In this document: piece after piece, positions 43,503 through 53,048 of the stretch
Layout: the number at the start of each line of letters is the position of its first letter
Position numbering within the stretch: position 1 is the first letter of the stretch
From: Kribbella solani
GTDB lineage: Bacteria; Actinomycetota; Actinomycetes; Propionibacteriales; Kribbellaceae
Direction: 5' to 3'
DNA length: 64,000 nt
NCBI RefSeq assembly: GCF_014205295.1
Contig: NZ_JACHNF010000001.1
Coordinates: 620,001 to 684,000, forward strand
Position numbers and translations under genes: made by a program
Notes under the pieces: generated by a model
What the model was told of the DNA's origin: nothing
Databases searched by the model: none
The model's input: the letters and a program-made list of their open reading frames with translations, nothing else

Positions 43503-44500
43503 TGGCGACGATCCAGACAAGACGGCCCGTTGCGCGGACCTGGAGTCTGCGAGCGCACCCGTGGCTGTACTTCGTCTCCAGGCGGACAGGGCGGCTGCTC
43601 GCCTCGCTCGCGGTCCTGGTCACCGCGGCGTTCCTGATGATCCATCTGATTCCCGGTGATCCGGTGCGGTCCTCGCTAGGCCTCGACGCGCCCGCTTCGC
43701 TGGTCGAATCGCGGCGGCACGAACTCGGCCTCGACGATCCCCTCTGGCGGCAGTACCTGGACTACCTCGGCCGGCTCGTACACGGTGATCTGGGCCGGTC
43801 GCTGCTGACCGGGAACCCGGTCAGCAGCACGGTCCGGGACCGGTTGCCGGCCACTGTCCAGATCGCGGCGATCAGCTTCGTCCTGGTGATCGCGATCGCG
43901 ATTCCGCTCGGCCTCGTCGCCGCGGTCCGCACCCGCGGCGGCCGGCGGCGCGGTCTTGATCTCGGATTCGCCAGCGTGACCTCGCTGGCTGCGGCCGTCC
44001 CGGAGTTCCTGCTGGCGGTCGGGCTGGTTTATGTCTTCGCCGTCCGGCTCGGCTGGGCGCCTGTCGCTGGGCACGCCGGCTTGTCCTCGTACGTGTTGCC
44101 GGTGGTGGCGCTGAGCCTGGGGCCTGCGGGCGCGCTCGCCCGGATCGTCCGGGTCGAGGTGAACGCCGTACTCGACCAGGACTACATCCGGACCGCTCGG
44201 GCCAAGCGGTTGCCGGACCGGCTGATCTATCTGCGGCACGCGCTGCCGAACGCGCTGACAGCGACGCTGACGCTCGGCGGGCTGCTGCTGATGGGCCTGA
44301 TCGCCGGCAGTGTGCTCGTCGAGAACGTCTTCGCCTGGCCCGGCCTCGGCAGCACCATCGTCCAGTCGATTCTGAACAAGGACTACCCGGTGGTCCAGGC
44401 GGTGGTCCTGGTGTACGGCGTCGGCGTGCTGCTGGCCAACCTCGTGGTGGACGTTCTGCTGGCGGTACTCGACCCGCGCTCGACGATCAGGACGGCCTGA
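43502..44500 (+). CDS. Peptide ABC importer permease, OppB/DppB type
   Basis: Protein of 332 residues with about six membrane helices. An N-terminal segment (FVSRRTGRLLASLAVLVTAAFLMIHLIPGDPV) contains the OppB-type start, and the EAA-type loop lies in DQDYIRTARAKRLPDRLIYLRHALPNAL. The periplasmic loop and final helices (SVLVENVFAWPGLGSTIVQSI) are characteristic. Its ATG overlaps the ATPase stop and the next gene follows with one base between. Confidence 0.92.
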   Translation: MATIQTRRPVARTWSLRAHPWLYFVSRRTGRLLASLAVLVTAAFLMIHLIPGDPVRSSLGLDAPASLVESRRHELGLDDPLWRQYLDYLGRLVHGDLGRSLLTGNPVSSTVRDRLPATVQIAAISFVLVIAIAIPLGLVAAVRTRGGRRRGLDLGFASVTSLAAAVPEFLLAVGLVYVFAVRLGWAPVAGHAGLSSYVLPVVALSLGPAGALARIVRVEVNAVLDQDYIRTARAKRLPDRLIYLRHALPNALTATLTLGGLLLMGLIAGSVLVENVFAWPGLGSTIVQSILNKDYPVVQAVVLVYGVGVLLANLVVDVLLAVLDPRSTIRTA

Positions 44501-44501
44501 G

Positions 44502-46430
44502 ATGACCTCTGACTTCCGACGCCGGCGGCGGTCCGCGGCGCGCACAGTACGTGGACCTTGGGCGACGGTCCTGCGGACGCCGCTGGGAGCGACCGGGGCC
44601 GGCCTGATCCTGGCCTTCGTGGTGCTCGCCCTGCTGGCGCCGATGGTCTGGGGCGACGCGGCGACCAGAATCGACGTGCACGGTACGGCGGGCGTGCACC
44701 TGCTGGGTACCGACGCGCTCGGGCGGGATGTCCTCGCGCGGGTGCTGGTCGCCTCCCGGCTCTCGATCAGCCTCACGCTCCTGGCGACGGTGATCGGGCT
44801 GACCCTCGGGATTGTGCTGGGTGCCGCGCCGTCGGTGCTCGGCCGGCGCGGTGGGCGGGCGGTGATCGCGGCGATCAACCTGGCGGTGGCTTTCCCGGGT
44901 TTGCTGCTGGTGCTGTTCTTCGCGGTGGTCTTCGGCGTCGGTGTGCGGGGCGCGGTCCTGGCGATCGGCCTCGCCATGGCTCCCTCGTTCGGCCGGTTGA
45001 CCCACACGCTCGCGGCGTCCGTGGCCGGCCGGGACTACGTGGCGGCCGCGCGCCTCGCCGGCGCGGGGCGGCTGCGGCTGCTGTTCCGGCACATCCTGCC
45101 GAATATCGCCGAGCCGCTCGTGGTGAACGCGACGATCAGTGCCGGCGGCGCATTGCTGACGTTCTCCGGTCTGTCCTTCCTGGGGATCGGCGTCCAAGCT
45201 CCGTCGTACGACTGGGGCCGGCTGCTGAACGAAGGTCTGAACAAGATCTACACGCAACCGGCCGCGGCGCTGGCGCCGGGCGTCGCCGTCGTACTGGCCG
45301 GCCTCGGATTCAGCATCTTCGGCGAGATGGCGGCCAAGGTGCTCGGTGGGAACGTGGCCCGCCCGCACCGGGACACCGCCGGCGACACCGCCGCCGCCGA
45401 CGCGCTCGCGGGCCGGCAGCCTACCGCCGCCGCTGGCGAGGAGGTCCTGGTGGTGGAGAGTCTCCGCGTCCGGATCCCGGGGCCGGCCGGCTGGGTGACT
45501 CCGGTGCAGGACGTTACCTTCAGCATCCGCCCGGGCGAGATCGTCGGGCTCGTCGGCGAGTCGGGCAGCGGCAAGAGCCTCACGGCGATGGCGACGGCCC
45601 AGTTGCTCGAGGCGCCGGTCGCGGCCTCCGCCGCGCGGCTGGACTTCCTGGGTGAGTCGCTGCTGACCGGCAGGCGGAGCGGCCACCGGACGCTTCTCGG
45701 GACCACGATGGCGCTGGTCTTCCAGGATCCGATGTCCTCGCTGAACCCGTCCAAGCTGGTCGGCCGGCAGTTGGCCGAGGTGGCCGAGGTACACGCGGGC
45801 GCCAACCGGCGGGACGCGATGGCGCTGGCCGTCGAACGGCTCGGCTCGGTCCGGCTGCCGCGGCCGGGCCTCCGCGCCCGCCAGTATCCGCACGAGCTCT
45901 CCGGCGGGATGCGTCAGCGCGCCATGATCGGCATGGGGCTGATGGGTACGCCCCGGCTGGTCATCGCGGACGAGCCGACGACCGCGCTGGACGCGACCGT
46001 GCAGCAGCAGATCCTGCACTTGTTCCAGGAGATCCGCGACGAACACGGCACCGCGATCCTGCTGATCTCGCACGATCTCGCCGTGGTCGAGCAGATCTGC
46101 GACCGCCTCTTGGTGATGTACGCCGGCCGCGTCGTCGAGGAACTGCCCGCTCGGGCCCTCGAGGACGCCCGGCACCCCTATACCCGGGCGCTGTTCTCCG
46201 CGGTGCCGCAGCTCGATGCGGACCGCACCGCGCCGTTGGCGGTGATCGACGGCGCGCCACCCGACTCCGGCGCGGTTGTAGCCGGTTGTGCTTTCGCGGA
46301 TCGCTGCCGGGTCGCGACCGATCGTTGCCGGACCGACGGTCCCGCCCTGGCCCAGCACGACGGCGACGGCGCTGTCGCCTGCTGGTATCCGCAGTCCGAA
46401 CCAATCACCTTGACCAGGAGACCCGTGTGA
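44502..46430 (+). CDS. Fused peptide-importer permease and ATPase (OppC-OppD)
   Basis: Protein of 642 residues that combines two subunits normally made from separate genes. Residues 1-285 are OppC-like: LGTDALGRDVLARVL, the EAA loop AGRDYVAAARLAGAGRLRLLFRHILPNI and closing helices. A linker (PHRDTAGDTAAADALAGRQ) leads to an OppD-type ATPase from about 305: GESGSGKSLTAMA (about 350), FQDPMSSLNP, LSGGMRQRAMIGMG (about 465), VIADEPTTALDATVQQQIL, and the oligopeptide C-terminal Cys motif. No frameshift or stop lies at the joint. It overlaps the dioxygenase gene by GTGA. Confidence 0.93.
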   Translation: MTSDFRRRRRSAARTVRGPWATVLRTPLGATGAGLILAFVVLALLAPMVWGDAATRIDVHGTAGVHLLGTDALGRDVLARVLVASRLSISLTLLATVIGLTLGIVLGAAPSVLGRRGGRAVIAAINLAVAFPGLLLVLFFAVVFGVGVRGAVLAIGLAMAPSFGRLTHTLAASVAGRDYVAAARLAGAGRLRLLFRHILPNIAEPLVVNATISAGGALLTFSGLSFLGIGVQAPSYDWGRLLNEGLNKIYTQPAAALAPGVAVVLAGLGFSIFGEMAAKVLGGNVARPHRDTAGDTAAADALAGRQPTAAAGEEVLVVESLRVRIPGPAGWVTPVQDVTFSIRPGEIVGLVGESGSGKSLTAMATAQLLEAPVAASAARLDFLGESLLTGRRSGHRTLLGTTMALVFQDPMSSLNPSKLVGRQLAEVAEVHAGANRRDAMALAVERLGSVRLPRPGLRARQYPHELSGGMRQRAMIGMGLMGTPRLVIADEPTTALDATVQQQILHLFQEIRDEHGTAILLISHDLAVVEQICDRLLVMYAGRVVEELPARALEDARHPYTRALFSAVPQLDADRTAPLAVIDGAPPDSGAVVAGCAFADRCRVATDRCRTDGPALAQHDGDGAVACWYPQSEPITLTRRPV

Positions 46431-47212
46431 CCCGATCAGCCCCTTCGGACGACGGCGTCCGGCCGTACTCGACCGCAGCCGGTTGCCCGGTCGCCCCGGC
46501 CGGAGCGACCACCTATGCTTCGTTCCTCAACGTGGACGCCCTGCTCGCCTTGCAGGAGCCCGGCGAAGCCCACGACCGCCTGCTCTTCGTGGTCATCCAC
46601 CAGTCGCACGAGCTCTGGTTCAAGCTGCTGCTGCACGAGCTCGATCACGCGGTGTCCCTGGCCGGCCGGCGGTCCTACCGGGTGGCGATGGTGCCGGTAC
46701 GCCGGATCAACTGGATCGTGCGCTCGATGATCGCGCAGTGGGACGTGCTGGACACGATGACGCCGCGCGGGTACCTGGAGTTCCGCGACGCCCTGGAGAG
46801 CGGCAGCGGATTCCAGTCCGCGCAGTTCCGGGAGATCGAGTTCACGGCCGGGTTGCCTGATCGTGGGTACGTCGCCTCGCCGTGGCTGAGCGACGACGAG
46901 CGCGGCCGGCTGTCCCGGCGTCTGGAGCAGCCGACGCTGCGGCAGACGTTCCTGGATGCGGTGGCGACCACCGGGCAGTCGATGGTCGAGCTGCTGCGCG
47001 ACCCCGTCGACCCGGAGCTCGGTGACTTCGCCGAGACGCTGGCCGACTTCGACGAGTTGTTCGCGCTCTGGCGGTCCCGGCACGTGCTGGCCGTGGAACG
47101 CCAGATCGGGGCGAAGCCGGGTACCGGCAGGTCCTCGGGCGTCGAGTACCTCCGGTCGACGACCACCCGCCGGTTCTTCCCCGAGATCTGGGAAGCCCGC
47201 AGCATCCTCTGA
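46427..47212 (+). CDS. kynA: Tryptophan 2,3-dioxygenase
   Basis: Protein of 261 residues with the family motifs in order: TYASFLNVDALLALQ, FVVIHQSHELWFKLLLHELDH, ESGSGFQSAQFREIEF and WRSRHVLAVERQIGAKPGTGRSSGVEYLR, whose His is the proximal haem ligand. It opens the indole ring of L-tryptophan to N-formylkynurenine, the first step of the kynurenine pathway. AGGAG lies six bases before the GTG, which overlaps the stop of the fused importer gene. Peptide uptake and tryptophan breakdown are thus encoded in one transcript. Confidence 0.96.
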   Translation: MTRSAPSDDGVRPYSTAAGCPVAPAGATTYASFLNVDALLALQEPGEAHDRLLFVVIHQSHELWFKLLLHELDHAVSLAGRRSYRVAMVPVRRINWIVRSMIAQWDVLDTMTPRGYLEFRDALESGSGFQSAQFREIEFTAGLPDRGYVASPWLSDDERGRLSRRLEQPTLRQTFLDAVATTGQSMVELLRDPVDPELGDFAETLADFDELFALWRSRHVLAVERQIGAKPGTGRSSGVEYLRSTTTRRFFPEIWEARSIL

Positions 47213-47219
47213 GCCCGGG

Positions 47220-48182
47220 TTACCGAGCCAGCAGCCGGCTGAACGAGTCGAGGTCGACGTTGCCTCCGGTGACCACCGCGACGCTTCCCGCCGGGATTCG
47301 GCCGGGGTGCTCGAGCAGCGCCGCGGTGGTGACCGCGGCACTCGGCTCGACGACGAGCTTGCCGACTTCGGCGAGCAGCCGGACGGCTGTGCGGATGCCG
47401 TCCTCGGTCACGGTGAGCACCGCGTCGACATACCGCGTGATGTGTGCCCAGGGCAACATTCCTACGGCACTCGAGCGCACGCCGTCGGCGATCGTCCGCC
47501 CGGTCAGATCGGTGGACCACGTCCGCCGTTCACCGGCCCGGAACCCTTCGGCCAGGTCGCCGGCCAGCTCGGGCTCCACAGCGATGACACGAGTGCCGGC
47601 CAGGGTCAGCTTCACCGCGGTCGCGATACCGGAGACGAGAGCGCCACCTCCGACGGGGACGAGCACGGCCGGTGGCTCGGGGATCTGCTCCAGCAGCTCC
47701 AGCCCGACTGTGCCCTGCCCGGCGATGATGCGGGCGTCGTCGAACGGCGGTATCAGGCATGCCCCGGTGCCGCGGGCCAGTTCGTGGGCGAGTTGGACCG
47801 TCTCTGCCGCGGGCCGGAGTACCACCTCGGCGCCCCAAGCCTGGGTGCGGGCGATCTTCCATGGCGACGCCACGTCCGGCATCACCACGGTCGCAGCCAC
47901 TCCGAGCGAGGCGGCGGCGCAGGCGACCGCCTGGCCGTGATTGCCGGACGAATGCGTGACCACCCCCGCGCGGCGCTGATTCTCGTCCAGCTGCGCGAGC
48001 GCGTTGCTCGCGCCGCGGAGCTTGAACGATCCGGTGCGTTGCAGCGATTCGAGCTTGAGCCAAGCACCCCCGGCGGGGCCGTTCTCAGGCAGCCGGACCA
48101 CCGGCGTTCGCAGGCACGCGCCGGCGATCCGGTCCGCGGCCAGACGGATGTCTTGCAGGGTGACGGTTTCGATGATCTCCAC
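47220..48182 (-). CDS. PLP-dependent serine/threonine dehydratase family protein
   Basis: Protein of 320 residues of the fold II PLP family. LESLQRTGSFKLRGASNAL gives the Schiff-base Lys, HSSGNHGQAVACAA the phosphate/substrate loop, and VPVGGGALVSGIATAVK the Gly-rich cofactor-binding loop. Members deaminate L-threonine or L-serine to 2-oxoacids, or act as serine racemases. There is no regulatory ACT domain, so it is a catabolic (TdcB/serine racemase-like) form. It is convergent with kynA (seven bases apart) and divergent from the S9 peptidase. Confidence 0.88.
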   Translation of the reverse strand: MEIIETVTLQDIRLAADRIAGACLRTPVVRLPENGPAGGAWLKLESLQRTGSFKLRGASNALAQLDENQRRAGVVTHSSGNHGQAVACAAASLGVAATVVMPDVASPWKIARTQAWGAEVVLRPAAETVQLAHELARGTGACLIPPFDDARIIAGQGTVGLELLEQIPEPPAVLVPVGGGALVSGIATAVKLTLAGTRVIAVEPELAGDLAEGFRAGERRTWSTDLTGRTIADGVRSSAVGMLPWAHITRYVDAVLTVTEDGIRTAVRLLAEVGKLVVEPSAAVTTAALLEHPGRIPAGSVAVVTGGNVDLDSFSRLLAR

Positions 48183-48326
48183 CCGACCGGACGTTAGGCG
48201 AGCACCTCGACCCGGGTCTCGTCCGATCCGCCGACAATCGGGCCGAAGGTGGGTGCGGACGTACGGAGCATCCGCGGTGGCTTCGCTGTGATGATGCCGA
48301 GCGCAGCCGGCGCGGAGGAGTGCGAG
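48183..48326. promoter_or_regulatory. Divergent promoter region of the dehydratase and the S9 peptidase
   Basis: The 144 bases lie between the start of the dehydratase gene (minus) and that of the S9 peptidase (plus), so they should hold both promoters. Only the ribosome site GGAGGAG (48314-48320) is clear. I do not see convincing -35/-10 pairs. Confidence 0.4.
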
Positions 48327-50234
48327 ATGAGCGGATCGGTCCAGCAGGAAACCCTGTGGAACCTGGAGGTTCCGGAGGAGCCGGTGCTGTCACCGGACGG
48401 GCAGCGGATCGTGTACGTGCTGCGCGGTCACGACCGCACCGCCGACCGGGTGGTCCGCTCGCTGTGGTGCCGTGGTCTCGACGGCAGCTCCTACCGGCTG
48501 ACCGACGGCCAGGACGACCGGGCGCCGGCGTGGGCACCGAACGGCCGCTCGGTCGCGTTCCTGCGCGGGCGTCCTGCGCAGCTGTGCCTGCTCGACGTCG
48601 ACGGCGGGCCGGACCAGCCGCGTACGCTCGTCGGGTCGGGGGAGAGCGCAGGCCGGCCGGTGTGGAGTCCGGACGGCGGAGCGATCGCCTTCACTACGGT
48701 CTGCAAGATGCTGGGGCGGAACGAGCCGATGGTCTCCGACCGAGTCGACTACCAGTTCGACGGTGCCGGACTGGTTGGCGACCTTCGTAGGGAGCTACGG
48801 GTGCTGGAGCCGGTGACGGGGACGAGTCGTGCTGTCAGCGCGGGACACCGTTGGTGTGGCGACCCCTCCTGGTCCCCCGATGGGCGGTGGCTGGCGTTCA
48901 CCGCGGGCGGGTCCGGAGATGCGGATCTGACCTTCCGCACCGAGGCGTTCCTGGCGTCGTCCGACAGCGGTGACCTGGTGGAGCACGCGGTCGCACCGGG
49001 CGTCGTCGCCCGCGGGCTGGTGACCTGGACGCCCGACGGGGAGGGGCTGCTCGCAGTGGTGGCCCGCCCTCGTGCGAACCATGAGCTGGTGCGGATATCG
49101 GTCCGCTCAGGAGGATCGGTTCCGCTGACCGCTTCCCTGGACCGCAATGTGCTTCGCGGCGAGCCCGGCTACCCAGGAGCGGCGCCGGTGGTCAGCGGAG
49201 ACCGCGTCCTGTTCATCGCACGCGACGCCGGCGCCGGGAGGCTGTACGAGGTGCCTGTCACCGGCGGCGCCGTCCGCGAGGTCGAGATCGGCGCGGGGGC
49301 GAGTGCGTCCGGGCTGACTGCCTCGGGCGGCACGGTGGCGCTGGTGCGTCGTACGCCCACGTCGTACGGCGAGCTCGTCGTACTCGAGGATGGCCGATCC
49401 GCCCATGCGGTGGTGTGCGCCGACCGGAAACCACCCGTCGTGGCGCAGCCAAGGGAGTTCACCGCACCGGACGGGGCCACGATCCAAGGCTGGGTGCTGC
49501 GTTCTCCGGACGCCACCCAACCGCAGCCGCTGCTGCTCGACGTACACGGTGGTCCGCACAACTCGTGGGACGGCTGTGCCGACGAGGTGCACCTGTACCA
49601 GCAGGAACTGGTTTCCCGCGGGTGGACAGTGGTGCTCGCCAACCCACGCGGGAGCGACGGCTATGGAGCCGCGTTCTGCCATGCCATCGCGGGACGCTGG
49701 GGTCTGGCCGATGCCGATGACCTGTACGCCGTCGTGGATGCTCTCGTCGCCGACGGGTCAGCGGATTCCAGTCGGCTCGCGGTGAGCGGCTACAGCTACG
49801 GCGGTTACATGGCCTGCTATCTGACAGCGCACGATCGCCGGTTCCGGGCCGCCGTCGCCGGCGGGCTCGTCTGCGACCTCGGCGGAGTGGTCGGCACCTC
49901 CGACGTGGGCGTGGCAACGGCGTTGGATGAGTTCGTCGGCCTGCCCTGGGACGCGCCCGACGGCTACGCGGCGATGTCGCCTTGGAGTCGGGTCGGTGCC
50001 GTCGAGACCCCGACCCTGGTGATGCACGGCGCGGCCGACCTGCGCTGTCCGCTCGGCCAGGCCCAGCAGTGGCACGCGGCTCTGCGGGCCCGGCGGGTGC
50101 CCAGCCGGCTGGTCCTGTACCCCGAGGCCGGCCACCTGTTCCTTGTCGAAGGCCGGCCGTCGTACCGCGAGCACTACTCCACTGCAGTGGTGGACTGGCT
50201 GAGTACCTGGGTCGGGGACGACGCCATCAGGTGA
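48327..50234 (+). CDS. Prolyl-oligopeptidase-family (S9) peptidase
   Basis: Protein of 635 residues, ATG 48327 supported by GGAGGAG six bases upstream. The N-terminal half is a beta-propeller (repeats such as VWSPDGGAIAFTT and PSWSPDGRWLAFT) and the C-terminal half is an alpha/beta hydrolase with the nucleophile elbow GYSYGGYMACY (Ser about 490), HGAADLRCPLGQAQQW (Asp) and YPEAGHLF (His). Such enzymes remove dipeptides or acyl-amino acids from short peptides. It has no signal peptide. It lies between kynA and kynU, neither of which is followed by a formamidase gene. Confidence 0.92.
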   Translation: MSGSVQQETLWNLEVPEEPVLSPDGQRIVYVLRGHDRTADRVVRSLWCRGLDGSSYRLTDGQDDRAPAWAPNGRSVAFLRGRPAQLCLLDVDGGPDQPRTLVGSGESAGRPVWSPDGGAIAFTTVCKMLGRNEPMVSDRVDYQFDGAGLVGDLRRELRVLEPVTGTSRAVSAGHRWCGDPSWSPDGRWLAFTAGGSGDADLTFRTEAFLASSDSGDLVEHAVAPGVVARGLVTWTPDGEGLLAVVARPRANHELVRISVRSGGSVPLTASLDRNVLRGEPGYPGAAPVVSGDRVLFIARDAGAGRLYEVPVTGGAVREVEIGAGASASGLTASGGTVALVRRTPTSYGELVVLEDGRSAHAVVCADRKPPVVAQPREFTAPDGATIQGWVLRSPDATQPQPLLLDVHGGPHNSWDGCADEVHLYQQELVSRGWTVVLANPRGSDGYGAAFCHAIAGRWGLADADDLYAVVDALVADGSADSSRLAVSGYSYGGYMACYLTAHDRRFRAAVAGGLVCDLGGVVGTSDVGVATALDEFVGLPWDAPDGYAAMSPWSRVGAVETPTLVMHGAADLRCPLGQAQQWHAALRARRVPSRLVLYPEAGHLFLVEGRPSYREHYSTAVVDWLSTWVGDDAIR

Positions 50235-51468
50235 TGGCCTGCAGGACCGCGAATCGTGGGTGTGCGAACTCATCGGTGCGCAATACCGCGGCCAGCTCCT
50301 CCACCGCGGCCAGTACGTCGCGGTGGCTGAGGTAGAGCGCGGCGAACCCGAAGCGTGCGATGTCCGGGGCGCGGAAGTCGCCGACCACGCCGCGTGCGAT
50401 CAGGGCTTGCACCACGCCGTACGCGGCCGGGTGCCGCAGTGAGACCTGGCTCCCTCGCCGGTGCCCGTCCCGCGGTGTCACCACCTCGACCGAGGTGCCG
50501 CACTGGTCGTCGACCAATGCGATGAAGTAATCGGTCAGCGACAATGATCGGGCCCGCAGCGCCGCCGGCTCCACGCCGGCGAAGGCGTCAAGGGCGGCGT
50601 CGAGAGCGGTCAGCGCGATCACCGGGGGAGTGCCGGATGCCATCCGGGCCGCGCCCGCGGCGGGCTGATACTCCAGCGACATGGCGAACGGTTCGGCGTG
50701 CCCCCACCATCCGGGGATGGGATGCGTGAGCCCCGCGTGCAACCGCGGTGTCACCCAGCCGAACGCTGGGGCGCCGGGCCCTCCGTTCAGGTACTTGTAG
50801 GTGCACCCGACCGCTAGATCGACATCGTCGTCGAGCAGGGTCATCGGGACCGATCCGGCCGAGTGGCAGATGTCCGCAAGTAGCAGCGCGCCGGCGGCGT
50901 GCGCGGCGCGAGCGGTCTCGCGCAGGTCGAGGAGCGCGCCGGTGCGGAAGTCGACGTGGTTGACCAGCAGAACGGCTACGTGTTCGTCGAGCGCGGCCGC
51001 CGGGTCGCCCGGCTCGGACCAGCGGAGCTCGAGCCCGAGGGCGTCTGCAACCCCACGGGCGACGTAGCCGTCGGTCGGGAAGGTCGTCGGGTCCACCAGA
51101 ATCGTCCGCCGGTCCGGCCGGCGCCGGCAGGCCGCGTAGAGCGTCTTGAAGAGAGTGACCGACGTCGAGTCTCCGAGTTGGATGTCCGCCGGGTCGACGC
51201 CGAGCAGCGGGGCCAGCTTCGCCGCGACGCCGTCGGCCAGGCCGGCCCAGCCGGCATCGAGCCAGGAGCCGATCAGTCCGTCGCCCCATTCGTGCCGGAT
51301 CGCCCGGGCCACGCGCTCCGGCACACCCGCCGGCAGGGCACCCAGCGAGTTCCCGTCGAGATAGATTCTCCCCGGCGGCAGCAGGAAGCGCTCGTGGGTG
51401 GCCCCGAGGTCGGTGGCGTGGTCGAGAGCATCGGCGTACGACGGATCGGTCAGTTTTCGGGTGGTCAC
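50227..51468 (-). CDS. kynU: Kynureninase
   Basis: Protein of 413 residues. The GTG at 51468 has AAGGAG six bases upstream on the minus strand. Family motifs: IYLDGNSLGALP, GDSTSVTLFKTL, VLLVNHVDFRTG, LADICHSAG, and VGCTYKYLNGGPGAPAF with the PLP Lys. It hydrolyses kynurenine (and 3-hydroxykynurenine) to anthranilate and alanine. It converges on and slightly overlaps the S9 peptidase gene, and is transcribed away from the serine hydrolase at 51648, so its promoter lies in 51469-51647. Confidence 0.95.
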   Translation of the reverse strand: MTTRKLTDPSYADALDHATDLGATHERFLLPPGRIYLDGNSLGALPAGVPERVARAIRHEWGDGLIGSWLDAGWAGLADGVAAKLAPLLGVDPADIQLGDSTSVTLFKTLYAACRRRPDRRTILVDPTTFPTDGYVARGVADALGLELRWSEPGDPAAALDEHVAVLLVNHVDFRTGALLDLRETARAAHAAGALLLADICHSAGSVPMTLLDDDVDLAVGCTYKYLNGGPGAPAFGWVTPRLHAGLTHPIPGWWGHAEPFAMSLEYQPAAGAARMASGTPPVIALTALDAALDAFAGVEPAALRARSLSLTDYFIALVDDQCGTSVEVVTPRDGHRRGSQVSLRHPAAYGVVQALIARGVVGDFRAPDIARFGFAALYLSHRDVLAAVEELAAVLRTDEFAHPRFAVLQAIT

Positions 51469-51647
51469 AGGTATCTCCTTTCCGGTGTGGCCACCGTGCC
51501 CGGTCCGCATCCGCGAAGAGTTGTGAACACGGACCAACTGTGGGCGGAAGTTCGTCGGAAACGCCCGCGACACTGCGAACGCACGCTTGGGACAGTTGCC
51601 TACCGGCTCGGCGAACCAGCCCCGGACAACGGCTACGGAGGGCACCC
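51469..51647. promoter_or_regulatory. Divergent promoter region of kynureninase and the serine hydrolase operon
   Basis: These 179 bases separate the kynU start (minus) from the serine hydrolase start (plus). Ribosome sites for both are clear (AAGGAG on the minus strand at 51475-51480, GGAGGG on the plus strand at 51637-51642). No palindrome stands out, so any operator is not recognisable by eye. Confidence 0.4.
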
Positions 51648-53048
51648 ATGACAGTTCGGCACGAGACCGGCGAGTCCGTCCATGCCGGCCTCGAGACCTG
51701 GGTCGACGAGGAGTTGCGCGACCTGGCAGTCCCTGGCCTCGCGGTCGGGGTGCGCTACGGCGACCGTGAGCAGCACGTGTTCCGCGGCATCACCAGCGTG
51801 GACAACCCGCTGGAGGTCAACGAGTCGACCGTCTTCCACTGGGCCTCGGTCACCAAGACGTTCACGGCCACCCTAGTGATGCACCTGGTCGACCGCGGTC
51901 AGGTCGAGCTCGACGCTCCGATACGCCGGTACTTGCCAGAGCTCTCGCTCCGGGATGCCGACGTACGTGTGCTGCATCTGCTCAACCATACGGCAGGGTG
52001 GACCGGCGACGTCCCGTACCGGGCTGTCTCTGCGGAGACCGCCGCGTCCGGGTTCCTCGAGGCGCTCGGCCGGGCGCCGCAGCTGACTCCGCCAGGCACT
52101 GTCGTCAGCTACAACAACGCCGCCTACATCGTGGCGGGACGGCTGGTCGAGAAGGTCACCGGGACCGACTACGCCGGCACCGTCCGTGACCTGCTGCTGG
52201 AGCCGCTGGCGCTCCGGAACACCTTCGCTGACGCCGGTGACGTGATGACCCGGCGGTTCGCGGTGGGACACGAACTGCGCGAGGGCACAGACGTTGTGGT
52301 CGGGCCCTGGCCTGTCCCGGCGTACGCCAGGTCCGCCGGCGGTCTGTCCGGAACCTCGGCGGACCTGCTCGCCTGGGCCCGGTTCCATCTGAATGACGCG
52401 GCCCTCGCCGGCCGCGAGGTGCTGGCACCGAACTCGCGCGTCGCCCTGCGGACCGCCACGGCGCAGGCGCAGGGGAGCGAACTGGGTGATGCCACCGGTA
52501 TCGGCTGGCTACTGCGCGACGTCGGCGGTACTGCGTTCGCTGGGCATTCCGGCGTCGCGACCGGCCAGGTGGCCCGCCTCGACATCGCGCCGGCGCACGA
52601 CTTCGCGCTCTGCATCCTCACCAATAGCGGCACCTTCGGCCCGCGGCTGGTGAGCAGGCTCCGCCGGAAAATCGTCCAGGAACTCCTGGGCGTCGACTAC
52701 GCGCCGCCCCGGACGCGTCCGTTCACCGCCGAGGAGTCGCAGGCGCTGAGCGGCCGGTACGCCACCGAGGAACTGGTGATCGACGTCGCTCCGGACGACC
52801 ACTCGCTGGCGCTCACCATTCGGGTCGCGCCACGCGATCCGCGGACCGGTGAGCGGGACCTGACCGACGAGGTGTTCGCAGTGCCGGTCGGCGTTGCGGT
52901 CGGCGAGAGCGACCGCCACATCGTCGGGCTGCAAGGGCAGTTCGCAGGGGTGCGCGGACGGTTCCTGTACGACGAATCCCTGGGACTGGACGCTCTCGAC
53001 TTCGGTGGCCGGCTGGCGCTGCGCGAGACCACGAGCGAGGTTCGATGA
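51648..53048 (+). CDS. Beta-lactamase-family serine hydrolase (class C type)
   Basis: Protein of 466 residues; GGAGGG lies five bases before the ATG. The three penicillin-binding-type motifs are present: HWASVTK (Ser67, Lys70), YNN and HSG. The N-terminus (TVRHETGESVHAGLETWVDEELRDLAVPGLAVGVRYGD) has no signal sequence. About 100 extra residues at the C-terminus (from RPFTAEESQALSGRYATEEL) form a second, beta-rich domain common in esterase/D-aminopeptidase members. Probably a cytoplasmic D-aminopeptidase or esterase. It overlaps the next hydrolase gene by ATGA. Confidence 0.88.
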   Translation: MTVRHETGESVHAGLETWVDEELRDLAVPGLAVGVRYGDREQHVFRGITSVDNPLEVNESTVFHWASVTKTFTATLVMHLVDRGQVELDAPIRRYLPELSLRDADVRVLHLLNHTAGWTGDVPYRAVSAETAASGFLEALGRAPQLTPPGTVVSYNNAAYIVAGRLVEKVTGTDYAGTVRDLLLEPLALRNTFADAGDVMTRRFAVGHELREGTDVVVGPWPVPAYARSAGGLSGTSADLLAWARFHLNDAALAGREVLAPNSRVALRTATAQAQGSELGDATGIGWLLRDVGGTAFAGHSGVATGQVARLDIAPAHDFALCILTNSGTFGPRLVSRLRRKIVQELLGVDYAPPRTRPFTAEESQALSGRYATEELVIDVAPDDHSLALTIRVAPRDPRTGERDLTDEVFAVPVGVAVGESDRHIVGLQGQFAGVRGRFLYDESLGLDALDFGGRLALRETTSEVR

